A DNA stretch of 64,000 nucleotides from contig NZ_SCOM01000001.1 of assembly GCF_005508865.1 (NCBI RefSeq), positions 1,178,001 to 1,242,000 on the forward strand, read 5' to 3'. Shown one piece after another: positions 9,934 to 18,185 of this stretch (position 1 is the first letter of the stretch; each line of letters begins with the position of its first letter). This DNA is from Pseudomonas sp. F(2018) (lineage in GTDB: Bacteria; Pseudomonadota; Gammaproteobacteria; Pseudomonadales; Pseudomonadaceae). Under the pieces are notes generated by a model, which was not told where the DNA came from, ran no database searches, and worked only from the letters and a program-made list of their open reading frames with translations. The position numbers and the translations under genes are program-made.

Positions 9934-11067
9934 TCAGCCTTGTCGCAGCTGGCTCAGCACCGTCAGGCTTTGTTCGATCAACTCCGGATCGGTGTAGAAG
10001 TGCGGGGATAAACGGATGCCTTTGCCCCGTTGCGCACAGATCACCTGCTGTTCCCGGAGTCTGGCGAACAGCGCCTGGTTGTCCCAGCCATCCCAGCTGA
10101 AGGTCAGGATGCCGGCGCGGCGGGCCGGGTTCAGCGGGCTGTGCAGCTGGATGCCAGCGATTCGCTGCAGGCCTTCCTGCAGCTGCAGCACGCGCTGCTC
10201 GATGCTTGCCGCCACCTGATCCATACCGACTTCCTCCAGCAGCGACAGGCTGGCCTCCAGCGCCATGGCGCCGAGCATGTTCGGGCTGCCGCACTCGAAG
10301 CGCCGGGCGCTGCGTGCCGGTTGCCATTCCGTGCGGTCGTAATCGCCAGCGTGTTCCAGCATATGCCAGCCGTATTCGTGCAGGGCCAGCTGCTCGCGTA
10401 GGTCGCTGCGGCAGTAGAAGACGCCCAGGCTTTCCGGGCCGAGCATCCACTTGTGCCCGTCAGCCATGGCGAAGGCGCAGTCGCAGGCCTGCACGTCCAG
10501 CGGTTGGGCGCCGAGCTGCTGGATGGCGTCGACGCAGAACAGTACGTCCTTGTCGCGGCACCCGGCGCCCAGGCGCGGCAGGTCCAGGCGCAGGCCGCTG
10601 GCGAACTGCACCGAGCTGATCGACATCAGTCGTGTGCGCGGCCCGCAGGCGGCGAGCAGGGCGCCTTCCGGGTCGCTGCCGCCCAGGTTGACCTGCACCA
10701 CCTCGACTCCGCGCGGTTTAAGGGCTTCCCAGACGATGCGGTTGGAGGGGAACTCCTCGTCGCTGATCACCACCTGGTCGCCGGCGCGCCAGTCCAGGCC
10801 GAAGGCGACGAAGGACAGCGCCTCCGAAGTGTTCTTCACCAGGGCGATGTCGGCCGTGCTGGAGGCGTTGAGCAGGCGCATCAGGCGTTCGCGCAGGCGC
10901 TTCTCCACCTTCAGCCAGTCGGGATAGTTGCGCGCGCCGAGGCTGATGTTCTCCTCGGCGAAGCGCCGTACGGCATCGCTGGCGCGCTTGGGCCAGGGGG
11001 CTACGGCGGCGTGATTGAGATAGCGCAAACCGGGAACTAGAGGAAATTCGTCGTTTAAATTGAGCAT
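9934..11067 (-). CDS. Class V aminotransferase-fold PLP enzyme
   Basis: 377 aa PLP-dependent enzyme of the aminotransferase class V / cysteine desulfurase-like superfamily. Visible features: YLNHAAVAPWP near the N-terminus, the KNTSEALS phosphate-binding segment, FCVDAIQQLGA, and ADGHKWMLGP with the PLP lysine. The desulfurase catalytic cysteine loop is not obvious, so a true IscS/SufS role is unlikely; the substrate is unknown. The start at 11067 (MLNLNDEFP) is preferred to the ATG 39 bases upstream, which adds unrelated residues. Divergent from the TetR gene at 11144. Confidence 0.85.
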   Translation of the reverse strand: MLNLNDEFPLVPGLRYLNHAAVAPWPKRASDAVRRFAEENISLGARNYPDWLKVEKRLRERLMRLLNASSTADIALVKNTSEALSFVAFGLDWRAGDQVVISDEEFPSNRIVWEALKPRGVEVVQVNLGGSDPEGALLAACGPRTRLMSISSVQFASGLRLDLPRLGAGCRDKDVLFCVDAIQQLGAQPLDVQACDCAFAMADGHKWMLGPESLGVFYCRSDLREQLALHEYGWHMLEHAGDYDRTEWQPARSARRFECGSPNMLGAMALEASLSLLEEVGMDQVAASIEQRVLQLQEGLQRIAGIQLHSPLNPARRAGILTFSWDGWDNQALFARLREQQVICAQRGKGIRLSPHFYTDPELIEQSLTVLSQLRQG

Positions 11068-11143
11068 TGGGCCGATGATCCGTGCATTTTGGCGCTGAAC
11101 AGGCATAATGACGCGCCTCGATTTTTCATCCTGTAGTCACTTT

Positions 11144-11782
11144 ATGAACAAAGAACCTCGCAAAGTCCGTGAATTCCGTCGTCGCGAACAGGAAATTCTC
11201 GATACCGCGCTCAAGCTCTTCCTTGAACAGGGTGAAGACAGCGTAACTGTCGAGATGATCGCCGATGCGGTCGGAATCGGCAAAGGCACTATCTACAAGC
11301 ACTTCAAGTCCAAGGCCGAGGTCTACCTGCGCCTGATGCTGGACTACGAGCGCGACCTCAACGCCTTGTTCCACTCCGAAGACGTGGCCCGCGACAAGGA
11401 AGCCCTGTCCCGCGCCTACTTCGAGTTCCGCATGCGCGATCCGCAGCGCTACCGCCTGTTCGACCGTCTGGAAGAGAAGGTGGTCAAGGGCAACCAGGTG
11501 CCGGAGATGGTCGAGCAGCTGCACCAGATCCGTACCTCCAACTTCGAACGCCTGACGCTGCTGATCAAGGGCCGCATCGAAGAGGGCAAGCTGGAAGACG
11601 TACCGCCGTACTTCCACTACTGCGCCGCCTGGGCGCTGGTACACGGCGCCGTGGCACTGTACCACTCGCCGTTCTGGAGCAGCGTGCTGGAGGATCAGGA
11701 CGGCTTCTTCCAGTTCCTCATGGACATCGGCGTGCGCATGGGCAACAAGCGCAAGCGCGACGGCGAAGCGCCGACGGCCTGA
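11144..11782 (+). CDS. TetR family transcriptional regulator
   Basis: 212 aa. N-terminal helix-turn-helix at residues 33-55 (TVEMIADAVGIGKGTIYKHF). The C-terminal ligand/dimer domain has no recognisable ligand signature. The ATG at 11144 gives the family-typical MNKEPRKVREFRRREQ start; the ATG at 11108 would add 12 residues and overlap the presumed control region. It is transcribed away from the PLP-enzyme gene across a 76-base gap, so it may control that gene and itself. A homologue sits near tatD and rgsA in P. aeruginosa, so this is a core neighbourhood. Confidence 0.93.
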   Translation: MNKEPRKVREFRRREQEILDTALKLFLEQGEDSVTVEMIADAVGIGKGTIYKHFKSKAEVYLRLMLDYERDLNALFHSEDVARDKEALSRAYFEFRMRDPQRYRLFDRLEEKVVKGNQVPEMVEQLHQIRTSNFERLTLLIKGRIEEGKLEDVPPYFHYCAAWALVHGAVALYHSPFWSSVLEDQDGFFQFLMDIGVRMGNKRKRDGEAPTA

Positions 11783-11864
11783 TGCCATTCAGCCCGCCAA
11801 TGATGCGTTCTTTGCCATCGGCGGCGGGCATATACTCCGGTTTAGACACTGCCGGAGCCTTCCC

Positions 11865-12833
11865 ATGATCGTCGACCGCCAGGGCCGGCGTTTCCGCAAC
11901 CTGCGCATCAGCCTGACCGCCGCCTGCAACTATGCCTGCACTTACTGCGTGCCGGACGGCAAGCGCTTGGTGGCGGCCCAGGATGAACTCTCGGCCGAGG
12001 CCATGGTGCGTGGCGTGGCCTATCTGATCGAGGCCGCCGGCATCGAACGCCTGCGCATCACCGGTGGCGAGCCGCTGGTCAGCCCCAAGCTCGAACATTT
12101 TCTGCGTGAGACCAGCCAGCTCGGCCTGCAGGACATCAGCCTGACCACCAATGGCCAGCTGCTCGCGCGCAAGCTGCCGTTGCTGCTGGAGTGCGGCCTC
12201 AAGCGCATCAACGTGTCGCTGGATACCCTCGACCCCGACGCCTTCAAGCGCATCGCCCGTGGCGGTGACCTGCCGACCGTGCTGCAGGGCCTGGAAGAGG
12301 CGCGGGCGGCCGGGCTGAAGATCAAGGTCAACATGGTGCCGCTGCGCGGGCAGAACCACGAGCAGGTACTGCCCATGCTCGACTACTGCCTGGAGCGCGG
12401 CTTCGAACTGCGTTTCATCGAGCTGATGCGCATGGGCCACCTGGCCCGCGAAGGCGCGAGCTTCCAGCAGCAGTTCTATGGCATGCCCGAGCTGCTGGCG
12501 ACGATCGCCGAGCGCCACGAGTTCGCCCAGGCGCCGGCGCCGCTGGATGCCACCGCGCTGCGCTACGAGATTCCCGGCCACGGCTTCTTCGGCGTGATCG
12601 CCAACGAGAGCGTGCCGTTCTGCCGCACTTGCTCGCGTCTGCGCCTGTCCTCCACCGGCTGGCTGCACGGCTGCCTGTCGTCGAGCAACCGCCACTATGT
12701 CGGCGACCTGCTCGACAAGCCCCGTCACCAGGCCCTGCCGGCGCTGCAGCGGCTGCTGGTGCGGGCACTTGCCGACAAGCAGGACATCGCCTTTGCGGGC
12801 GGTGTCACCGTCATGAAAATCATCGGTGGCTAA
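11865..12833 (+). CDS. moaA: GTP 3',8-cyclase MoaA-like radical SAM enzyme
   Basis: Radical SAM enzyme of the first step of molybdenum cofactor synthesis. 322 aa. The N-terminal [4Fe-4S] ligands are Cys21, Cys25 and Cys28 in CNYACTYC; the second cluster ligands are in FCRTCSRLRLSSTGWLHGC; the C-terminal GG (MKIIGG) needed by MoaA is kept. ITGGEPL is the SAM-binding GGEP motif. Pseudomonads often carry two moaA copies, and this one stands apart from other moa genes, so it may be the second paralogue. A TATACT -10-like element lies at 11831-11836. Confidence 0.85.
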   Translation: MIVDRQGRRFRNLRISLTAACNYACTYCVPDGKRLVAAQDELSAEAMVRGVAYLIEAAGIERLRITGGEPLVSPKLEHFLRETSQLGLQDISLTTNGQLLARKLPLLLECGLKRINVSLDTLDPDAFKRIARGGDLPTVLQGLEEARAAGLKIKVNMVPLRGQNHEQVLPMLDYCLERGFELRFIELMRMGHLAREGASFQQQFYGMPELLATIAERHEFAQAPAPLDATALRYEIPGHGFFGVIANESVPFCRTCSRLRLSSTGWLHGCLSSSNRHYVGDLLDKPRHQALPALQRLLVRALADKQDIAFAGGVTVMKIIGG

Positions 12834-12975
12834 TGATCTGCTGCGCGTCGGCCATGCGTTGTTGAAAGCAGGCTCGGCATGCTCATTTACCGCCTGTAAA
12901 CTCCGCTGCCTCGCCTGCTTTCGCCTAGCCTGGCTCTAGCTCGCGAGATCATCGTTAACCTAACGTTCTCAAGCC

Positions 12976-13869
12976 ATGTCTGCCGAATTCCCCATCGCCT
13001 ATATCGAGCCGGTATTCCGTCCGCCGAGCGAAGCCCATTCCCTGATCCTGCCGGTGACCAACGGCTGCTCGTGGAACGCCTGCACGTTCTGCGAGATGTA
13101 CACGGCGCCGCAGAAGAAATTCCGCGCTCGTGACGAAGACCAGGTGTTGGAGGAGGTCCGTCGTGCCGGCGAGCGCCTGATCGTGCAGCGGGTGTTCCTT
13201 GCCGACGGTGACGCTCTGGTGCTGCCGACGCGGCGCCTGCTGGGCATCCTGCAGGCGATCCGCGAGCACATGCCCGAAGTCGACCGCGTCTCCAGCTACT
13301 GCCTGCCGCGCAACCTGCGCAAGAAGTCGGTGGAGGAGCTCAAGGAGCTGGCTGACGCCGGGCTGAAGATGGCCTATGTCGGCTGTGAGTCGGGCGACGA
13401 CGAAGTGCTGGCGCGGGTCAACAAGGGCGAGACCTTCGAGTCCAGCATCAGCGCTCTGGACAAGCTCGGCCAGGCCGGCATCACCCGCTCGGTGATGATC
13501 CTCAACGGCCTCGGCGGCACGGCCCTGAGCGAGCAGCACGCTGATAACTCGGCGCGCCTGATGAACGCCGCCCAGCCGGAATTCCTCTCTACCCTGGTGG
13601 TCAGTTTTCCCATGGGTGAGCAGCGCTTCCGCGAAGGCTTCGCCGATTTCCAGCCGCTCGGCCAGCAGCAACTGTTCCTCGAAGTGGAGCGTCTGCTGGA
13701 GGGCCTGGAGCTGCAGGACACGGTGTTCCGCAGCGACCATGCTTCCAACTACCTGGTGCTCAAGGGCAACCTCGGTGCCGACAAGGCACGCCTGCTGGCC
13801 CAAGTGCGCCAGGCCATCGAGCGGCCGCAGAGCGCGCACCTGCGCCAGGAATGGCAACGCGGCCTGTGA
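12976..13869 (+). CDS. B12-independent radical SAM protein
   Basis: 297 aa radical SAM protein of unknown reaction. The cluster-binding cysteines are 31, 36 and 39 (CX4CX2C in GCSWNACTFC), typical of a family of stand-alone radical SAM proteins with the NGCxxNxCTFC signature. No cobalamin domain and no second cluster motif are evident. It follows the moaA-like gene after a 142-base gap; the substrate cannot be deduced from context. Confidence 0.85.
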   Translation: MSAEFPIAYIEPVFRPPSEAHSLILPVTNGCSWNACTFCEMYTAPQKKFRARDEDQVLEEVRRAGERLIVQRVFLADGDALVLPTRRLLGILQAIREHMPEVDRVSSYCLPRNLRKKSVEELKELADAGLKMAYVGCESGDDEVLARVNKGETFESSISALDKLGQAGITRSVMILNGLGGTALSEQHADNSARLMNAAQPEFLSTLVVSFPMGEQRFREGFADFQPLGQQQLFLEVERLLEGLELQDTVFRSDHASNYLVLKGNLGADKARLLAQVRQAIERPQSAHLRQEWQRGL

Positions 13870-13941
13870 GGCAAGGTTGGCGCGGAAGCTGCTATGACTC
13901 TCTATCCGCCGGTTTTCCGTCACCGGCAGGGAGGAACTGCA

Positions 13942-14547
13942 ATGCGTAGCCTGATTCTGCTGCTGGCGCTGGTCGCGCTCGGTGGCTGCATGAAAGTCAG
14001 CGACATGGCCGCTGGCACCGAATACCACCTGCGCGACGCCGGCGTGCTCGACCGCAGCGAAACTCGCCGCTCCGCCTCCTGGCGGCTGCAGGCCGACTCG
14101 TTCATCTTCATCTCTCAGGCTCACTATGTGCCGCCGGGTGATGCCCGCCCACGTCCCAACGTGGTGGCGGAGGAGGCCTTCAAGTCCTTCGTCGAATACT
14201 TCCCGCTGGTGCGCCGCGCCAGCAAGCCGCAAGGCCTGGACGAGGCGATGAACGAGGCGCGTGTCGCCGGTGCCCACTACCTGCTGTACACCCGCTTTGC
14301 CGACGCCGATGACCGCATCGGCACCGTGGAGGAGTGGGAGGACCAGGAGGCCGTGGATCGCCTGGGCGTGGACTCCGGCGTGATCCAGCTGATGCTGATC
14401 GAGACCAGCACCCGCTACCTGGTGGATACCGCCCGTATCCGCAACCACGGCGGCTTTCTGACGTTTTACGACAATCAACCCGCCGACCAGCTGCGCGCAC
14501 CGTTCGAGCAGTACGCGCGCACGCTGCTGGGCGTTAGCGAGCGCTAA
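13942..14547 (+). CDS. DUF4823 family lipoprotein
   Basis: 201 aa. Starts at the ATG at 13942 behind GGGAGGA; this places a short signal peptide with a lipobox (VALGGC, Cys at residue 18) at the N-terminus, so the protein is an exported lipoprotein. A longer in-frame start at 13894 would bury the signal and was rejected. Resembles the DUF4823 family of Pseudomonas lipoproteins with no assigned role. Lies between the radical SAM gene and the DUF1285 gene on the same strand. Confidence 0.85.
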   Translation: MRSLILLLALVALGGCMKVSDMAAGTEYHLRDAGVLDRSETRRSASWRLQADSFIFISQAHYVPPGDARPRPNVVAEEAFKSFVEYFPLVRRASKPQGLDEAMNEARVAGAHYLLYTRFADADDRIGTVEEWEDQEAVDRLGVDSGVIQLMLIETSTRYLVDTARIRNHGGFLTFYDNQPADQLRAPFEQYARTLLGVSER

Positions 14548-14583
14548 CCGCCATACTGTCGGCTGGACAAGGAGACACACCGC

Positions 14584-15153
14584 ATGACCGATCCGGGCAA
14601 GGCCGGCGACCTGCTGGCGCAGATTCCCAAGGGCGAGGGCAAAGGCCTGCCGCCCGTGCACCTGTGGAACCCGGATTTCTGCGGCGACATCGACATGCGC
14701 ATCGCCCGCGATGGCACCTGGTACTACCTGGGCACGCCGATCGGACGCAAGCCGATGGTCAAGCTGTTCTCCACCATCATCCGTCGCGACGACGACAAGT
14801 ACTTCCTGATCACCCCGGTGGAGAAGGTTGGCATCATCGTCGACGACGCGCCCTTCGTGGCCGTGACCCTGCAGGTGGACGGGGCGGGCGAGGCGCAGGT
14901 GCTGCGCTTCACCACCAATGTCGACGAGGAGGTCGAGGCGGGGAGCGAACATCCGCTACGCGTCGAGATCGACCCCAAGACGCAGGAGCCTGCGCCCTAC
15001 CTGCATGTGCGGCGCAACCTGGAGGCACTGGTGCATCGCAACGTGTTCTACCAGCTGGTGGATCTGGCGGTGGAGCGGCAGATCGATGGCCAGACCTGGC
15101 TCGGGGTGTGGAGCGGGGGAGAGTTCTTCCCGATTGGGCCGCAGCCGGAGTAG
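14584..15153 (+). CDS. DUF1285 family protein
   Basis: 189 aa soluble protein. HLWNPDFCGDIDMRI, DGTWYYLGTPIGRKPMVKLF and the ITPVEKVGI segment match the DUF1285 family, a small two-domain beta protein of unknown function common in proteobacteria. AAGGAGA lies about 10 bases before the ATG. Follows the lipoprotein gene by 36 bases, probably in one operon. Confidence 0.88.
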   Translation: MTDPGKAGDLLAQIPKGEGKGLPPVHLWNPDFCGDIDMRIARDGTWYYLGTPIGRKPMVKLFSTIIRRDDDKYFLITPVEKVGIIVDDAPFVAVTLQVDGAGEAQVLRFTTNVDEEVEAGSEHPLRVEIDPKTQEPAPYLHVRRNLEALVHRNVFYQLVDLAVERQIDGQTWLGVWSGGEFFPIGPQPE

Positions 15154-15220
15154 GCCCCTCAGCTTGGGATGCAGTTTGAGCCGCTGCGAGTCCTAGCGAT
15201 GTGGAATAGGGAGATGTCGG

Positions 15221-15499
15221 GTGACCCAGAAAGTAGATTTATCCAAGGAAGTACAAGTCCAACTTCCACTCGGGCATCTCCTCATGATGTGGGACATCCT
15301 ATCCAGCAAGCTTTCCTGCGTGCCGATCAATGAGTTCTTCACGGAAGAAGAGAAGCGCGCCGTTTGGTCCTTGGAGGACCTGTTCGAACGAGCCCTAGTG
15401 GAAAGCGGCGTTTCCTCCAGGCCTCAACCCGAATGGGATGAGCTCATTGGGAGGGCAAGAGAATTTGCCAAGACCCTCCCGGCAGATTTTCTAGATTAA
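15221..15499 (+). CDS. Small hypothetical protein
   Basis: 92 aa from a GTG start with AGGGAG 7 bases upstream. Sequence MTQKVDLSKEVQVQLPLGHL then an amphipathic helical region; no family recognised. Codon choice is a little less GC-rich than in the neighbours. It may be an independent unit, 67 bases after the DUF1285 gene. Confidence 0.6.
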   Translation: MTQKVDLSKEVQVQLPLGHLLMMWDILSSKLSCVPINEFFTEEEKRAVWSLEDLFERALVESGVSSRPQPEWDELIGRAREFAKTLPADFLD

Positions 15500-15538
15500 T
15501 CGGCTCGCACGTGCGCACCGCCGTGTTAGTGGCGGCCC

Positions 15539-15904
15539 TTAAATATTCTGCGCGATGTGCCAGAGCACCCCGCTCGGATCGAACAACACGAACTCGCGCA
15601 TCTTCCAAGGCTGGTCCACCAGCTCGCCCATCCGTACGCCGAAGCGCTCGGCCAGACCCGACTCGCGGACATGCCGATGCCAGGCGTCCACGTCCTCCAC
15701 CAGCAGGTGCATGACGAAGTTTTCCGCCTGCTCGCGCATGTAGAAGTTCTGCAGCAGGAAGCTGCTGTTGCCGTGATGCAGGTAGGCCAGTTGCTCGTCG
15801 CCCCAGGGCATGTTGAAGCCCAGCGCCTGGTAGAAGTCCTTGGAGCGGGCGAAGTCCTTGGCCGGCACCAATGTCTTGAGTTCCACGGTATTCAGGTTGC
15901 TCAT
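15539..15904 (-). CDS. Glyoxalase/bleomycin-resistance (VOC) superfamily protein
   Basis: 121 aa, one VOC module pair: VELKTLVPAKDFARSKDFYQALGF at the N-terminus and EFVLFDPSGVLWHIAQ at the C-terminus. The usual metal ligands of VOC enzymes are only partly conserved, so the activity is unknown. Same strand and 16 bases after the Coq4-like gene, so probably co-transcribed. Confidence 0.88.
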   Translation of the reverse strand: MSNLNTVELKTLVPAKDFARSKDFYQALGFNMPWGDEQLAYLHHGNSSFLLQNFYMREQAENFVMHLLVEDVDAWHRHVRESGLAERFGVRMGELVDQPWKMREFVLFDPSGVLWHIAQNI

Positions 15905-15920
15905 CGAAGGCTCCTTGAAC

Positions 15921-16538
15921 TCAGAACAGGTCGGTGCGCCTGGTCGGTTTCACCGCCTGGAAGAAGCTGTAGCCCAGACCGATATCGGTGATCACGCGGG
16001 TGCACACGGCGGGAATGGCGATCAGCGCGTGGATCAGCATGGCCACCGCCGCATAGGCGCCGAACTCAAGCGCGCGCAGCGGCAGCGGTAGCGGGTCGCG
16101 GCGGCTCTCCAGCAGCTCCTGACGCAGGGCCGGCAGGTCGGCCCAGTGCTCGTTGTCGATCTTCTTGCGCATGGCCAGCGGGTACAGGTTGCGGCTGCGG
16201 CAGCCACGGCGGAAGGCGCGCCACATGCGCCTGGGTTCCAGCACCAGGCCGGTGGAGAGGGCGATCAGGTTCATGGTGCCGAGCAGCGGTGAATTCAGCA
16301 TCGAGCCGGTGCCCAGCTCCCAGGCACTGACCTCGCCCTCGCCGATACGCCCGGTGCTGTAGCCGGTCGTCACGTGGTGCAGGTCGTGGTACTTGAGGTA
16401 GATGTGGCGCGTCTCGATGTTCGGCAGCGGCACCAGCAGGCAGCCGGTATAGACCGGCACGGTGCAGGCCTGGCGGTCGGCGGTGTCGCTGAAACCGCAG
16501 CGCCGGTAGAAGGCGGCGAGTTCTTCCTTGAGGGTCAT
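15921..16538 (-). CDS. Coq4-like membrane protein
   Basis: 205 aa. The segment YLKYHDLHHVTTGYSTGRIGEG followed by a conserved Glu resembles the HDxxHx(11)E zinc motif of Coq4, a ubiquinone-biosynthesis protein in eukaryotes and some bacteria. A hydrophobic segment at about residues 162-190 suggests membrane attachment. Located 21 bases behind batD on the same strand. A ubiquinone role is inference from the motif only. Confidence 0.65.
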   Translation of the reverse strand: MTLKEELAAFYRRCGFSDTADRQACTVPVYTGCLLVPLPNIETRHIYLKYHDLHHVTTGYSTGRIGEGEVSAWELGTGSMLNSPLLGTMNLIALSTGLVLEPRRMWRAFRRGCRSRNLYPLAMRKKIDNEHWADLPALRQELLESRRDPLPLPLRALEFGAYAAVAMLIHALIAIPAVCTRVITDIGLGYSFFQAVKPTRRTDLF

Positions 16539-16559
16539 GTTTCCGTCCTTGGCGTCTGG

Positions 16560-18185
16560 TCAGCGTGGGTATAGTGGCGGCAGCGGGCTGGCTTCCTGCG
16601 GCTTGGCCGCGGCTTCCAGGGCTGGCAGGCTGCGGATGGCTTTCCACAGGCTCTCGCCTTGCCACTGGTGGCCGCTCTCGCTGTACAGCGCGCCATTCAG
16701 GCCGTCGAGGGCGTCGGACAGGCTGGCGAAGCGTGCGGCCATGTCCGCCAGGGTTTCCGGCTGCTGGCGAGCCCAGGCGTCCAGAGCCTGGCGGGTGGCG
16801 TGGGGGTCGTTGGCCAGGCAGGCGCGCTTGAGATCGTCGAGCAGGGTGCGCGGGCTGGGGCCGGTCTGCGCGGTGGGCAGGATCGCCGGCTGGCGGCGGG
16901 CGCGCCACCACAGGCCGAAGCCCAGGGCGGTGGTCAGAGCGAGCAGGGCGCAGGCCAGCTGCCAGGGCCACAGCAGCGTGCCGTCACCAGCCAGCGTGGG
17001 CTGGCCGCCGACCGGGGTCTCTACTTCCAGGTTCGGATTGACCGCCACTTCCAGGGTGCGTGCCGGCAGGCTGGCGACCTCCAGACGATCCTCGGTGACG
17101 TTCCACCAGTGCACCCGTACTTCCGGCAGGGTGATGCGTCCGCTCTGGCTCGGCACCAGGGCCTGGCTTTCCTCGCGGCTGCCGATCAGGCCCTTGTCGT
17201 TGGTCTCGTTGCGCAGCTGCGGCTGGTCCGGGTAGCGGCGCAGGCCGGGGCTGTCCTGCACCGGCATGGGGGGCAGCTGGGCGCTGGACAGGCCCTCGGC
17301 GCGCAGCATGATGCTGCGGGTCAGCGAGTCGCCGACGCTGGCCTTGTTCGGCTCCGGGTTCCAGGCCTCGCTCAGGCTCAGGTCACGGGCCGGCAGCCAG
17401 GGGGCGTCGGCCGGCCAGCTGGCGGGGCGCGGTTTGACCGTCAGCGGAATCTCTGGCGACTGGACCCGGGTCAGGCGACCCGGACGCGGGCCGAAGGGGT
17501 TGTAGTCGTTGTCGCGCACGGCCGGAGTGGCGCTGAACACCTGGGACGGAATGGTCAGCTGGCCGCTCTGCTGCGGGAAGATTGCGTAGCGCAGCTCGAT
17601 CACCCCGTGGCGCACGCCGTTGACGTCGGTCTCGAAGGTGCGCGGGTCGCCCAGCTGCTCGACGCGGGCGTCGGGGATGTTCAGTGGGGTCAGGCTGCTG
17701 TCGTCGTACAGCGATACCGAGTGGTAGATGCGCAGGGTCAGCAGCACCTGGGCCTGCACGTAGACGCTCTCCTGGTCCAGGCTGGCGTCGATGAAGATCG
17801 GCGCCAGCTTGCCGCTGCCGCTGGCGTCGCCCTTGACCACCTGCAGGGTGATCGGCTGGCTCTGCGCATCGCCCAGCTTGAGCGGCGGCACCACCACGTA
17901 GCCGCTCTGCAGTGGCAGCAGAGTGACGATCCAGCGGGTGCTGGAGCGCGCCTTGCCGCCGAAGGAGGACAGGCGGTTTTCCTGGCGCGTGCTGACCACT
18001 TCGAACTGCTGCTTGAGCGGCGCGAGGTCCGGCATGCCGAACTGGGTGACGTCCTCCGATTCGAGGATCAGGTCGAAGGTCTCGCCCTCGTTCAGGCGCG
18101 CGCGGTCGACGGTGGCGGAGAAGCTGGCGGCCCAGGCCTGGGTGCCGATCAGGCAGAGGAGGAGGGCGCAAAGCAGGCGTTTCAT
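16560..18185 (-). CDS. batD: BatD-like (oxygen-tolerance family) membrane protein
   Basis: 541 aa with an N-terminal signal peptide (MKRLLCALLLCLIGTQAWA) and one transmembrane helix near residues 405-430, leaving a large periplasmic beta-rich region. Matches the BatD family of the Bacteroides aerotolerance system. The ATG at 18185 overlaps the batB/C stop by 4 bases; a longer open frame in this register continues upstream but only as a shadow. It is the last member of the moxR-bat block, thought to act in envelope stress or protein-complex assembly. Confidence 0.9.
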   Translation of the reverse strand: MKRLLCALLLCLIGTQAWAASFSATVDRARLNEGETFDLILESEDVTQFGMPDLAPLKQQFEVVSTRQENRLSSFGGKARSSTRWIVTLLPLQSGYVVVPPLKLGDAQSQPITLQVVKGDASGSGKLAPIFIDASLDQESVYVQAQVLLTLRIYHSVSLYDDSSLTPLNIPDARVEQLGDPRTFETDVNGVRHGVIELRYAIFPQQSGQLTIPSQVFSATPAVRDNDYNPFGPRPGRLTRVQSPEIPLTVKPRPASWPADAPWLPARDLSLSEAWNPEPNKASVGDSLTRSIMLRAEGLSSAQLPPMPVQDSPGLRRYPDQPQLRNETNDKGLIGSREESQALVPSQSGRITLPEVRVHWWNVTEDRLEVASLPARTLEVAVNPNLEVETPVGGQPTLAGDGTLLWPWQLACALLALTTALGFGLWWRARRQPAILPTAQTGPSPRTLLDDLKRACLANDPHATRQALDAWARQQPETLADMAARFASLSDALDGLNGALYSESGHQWQGESLWKAIRSLPALEAAAKPQEASPLPPLYPR

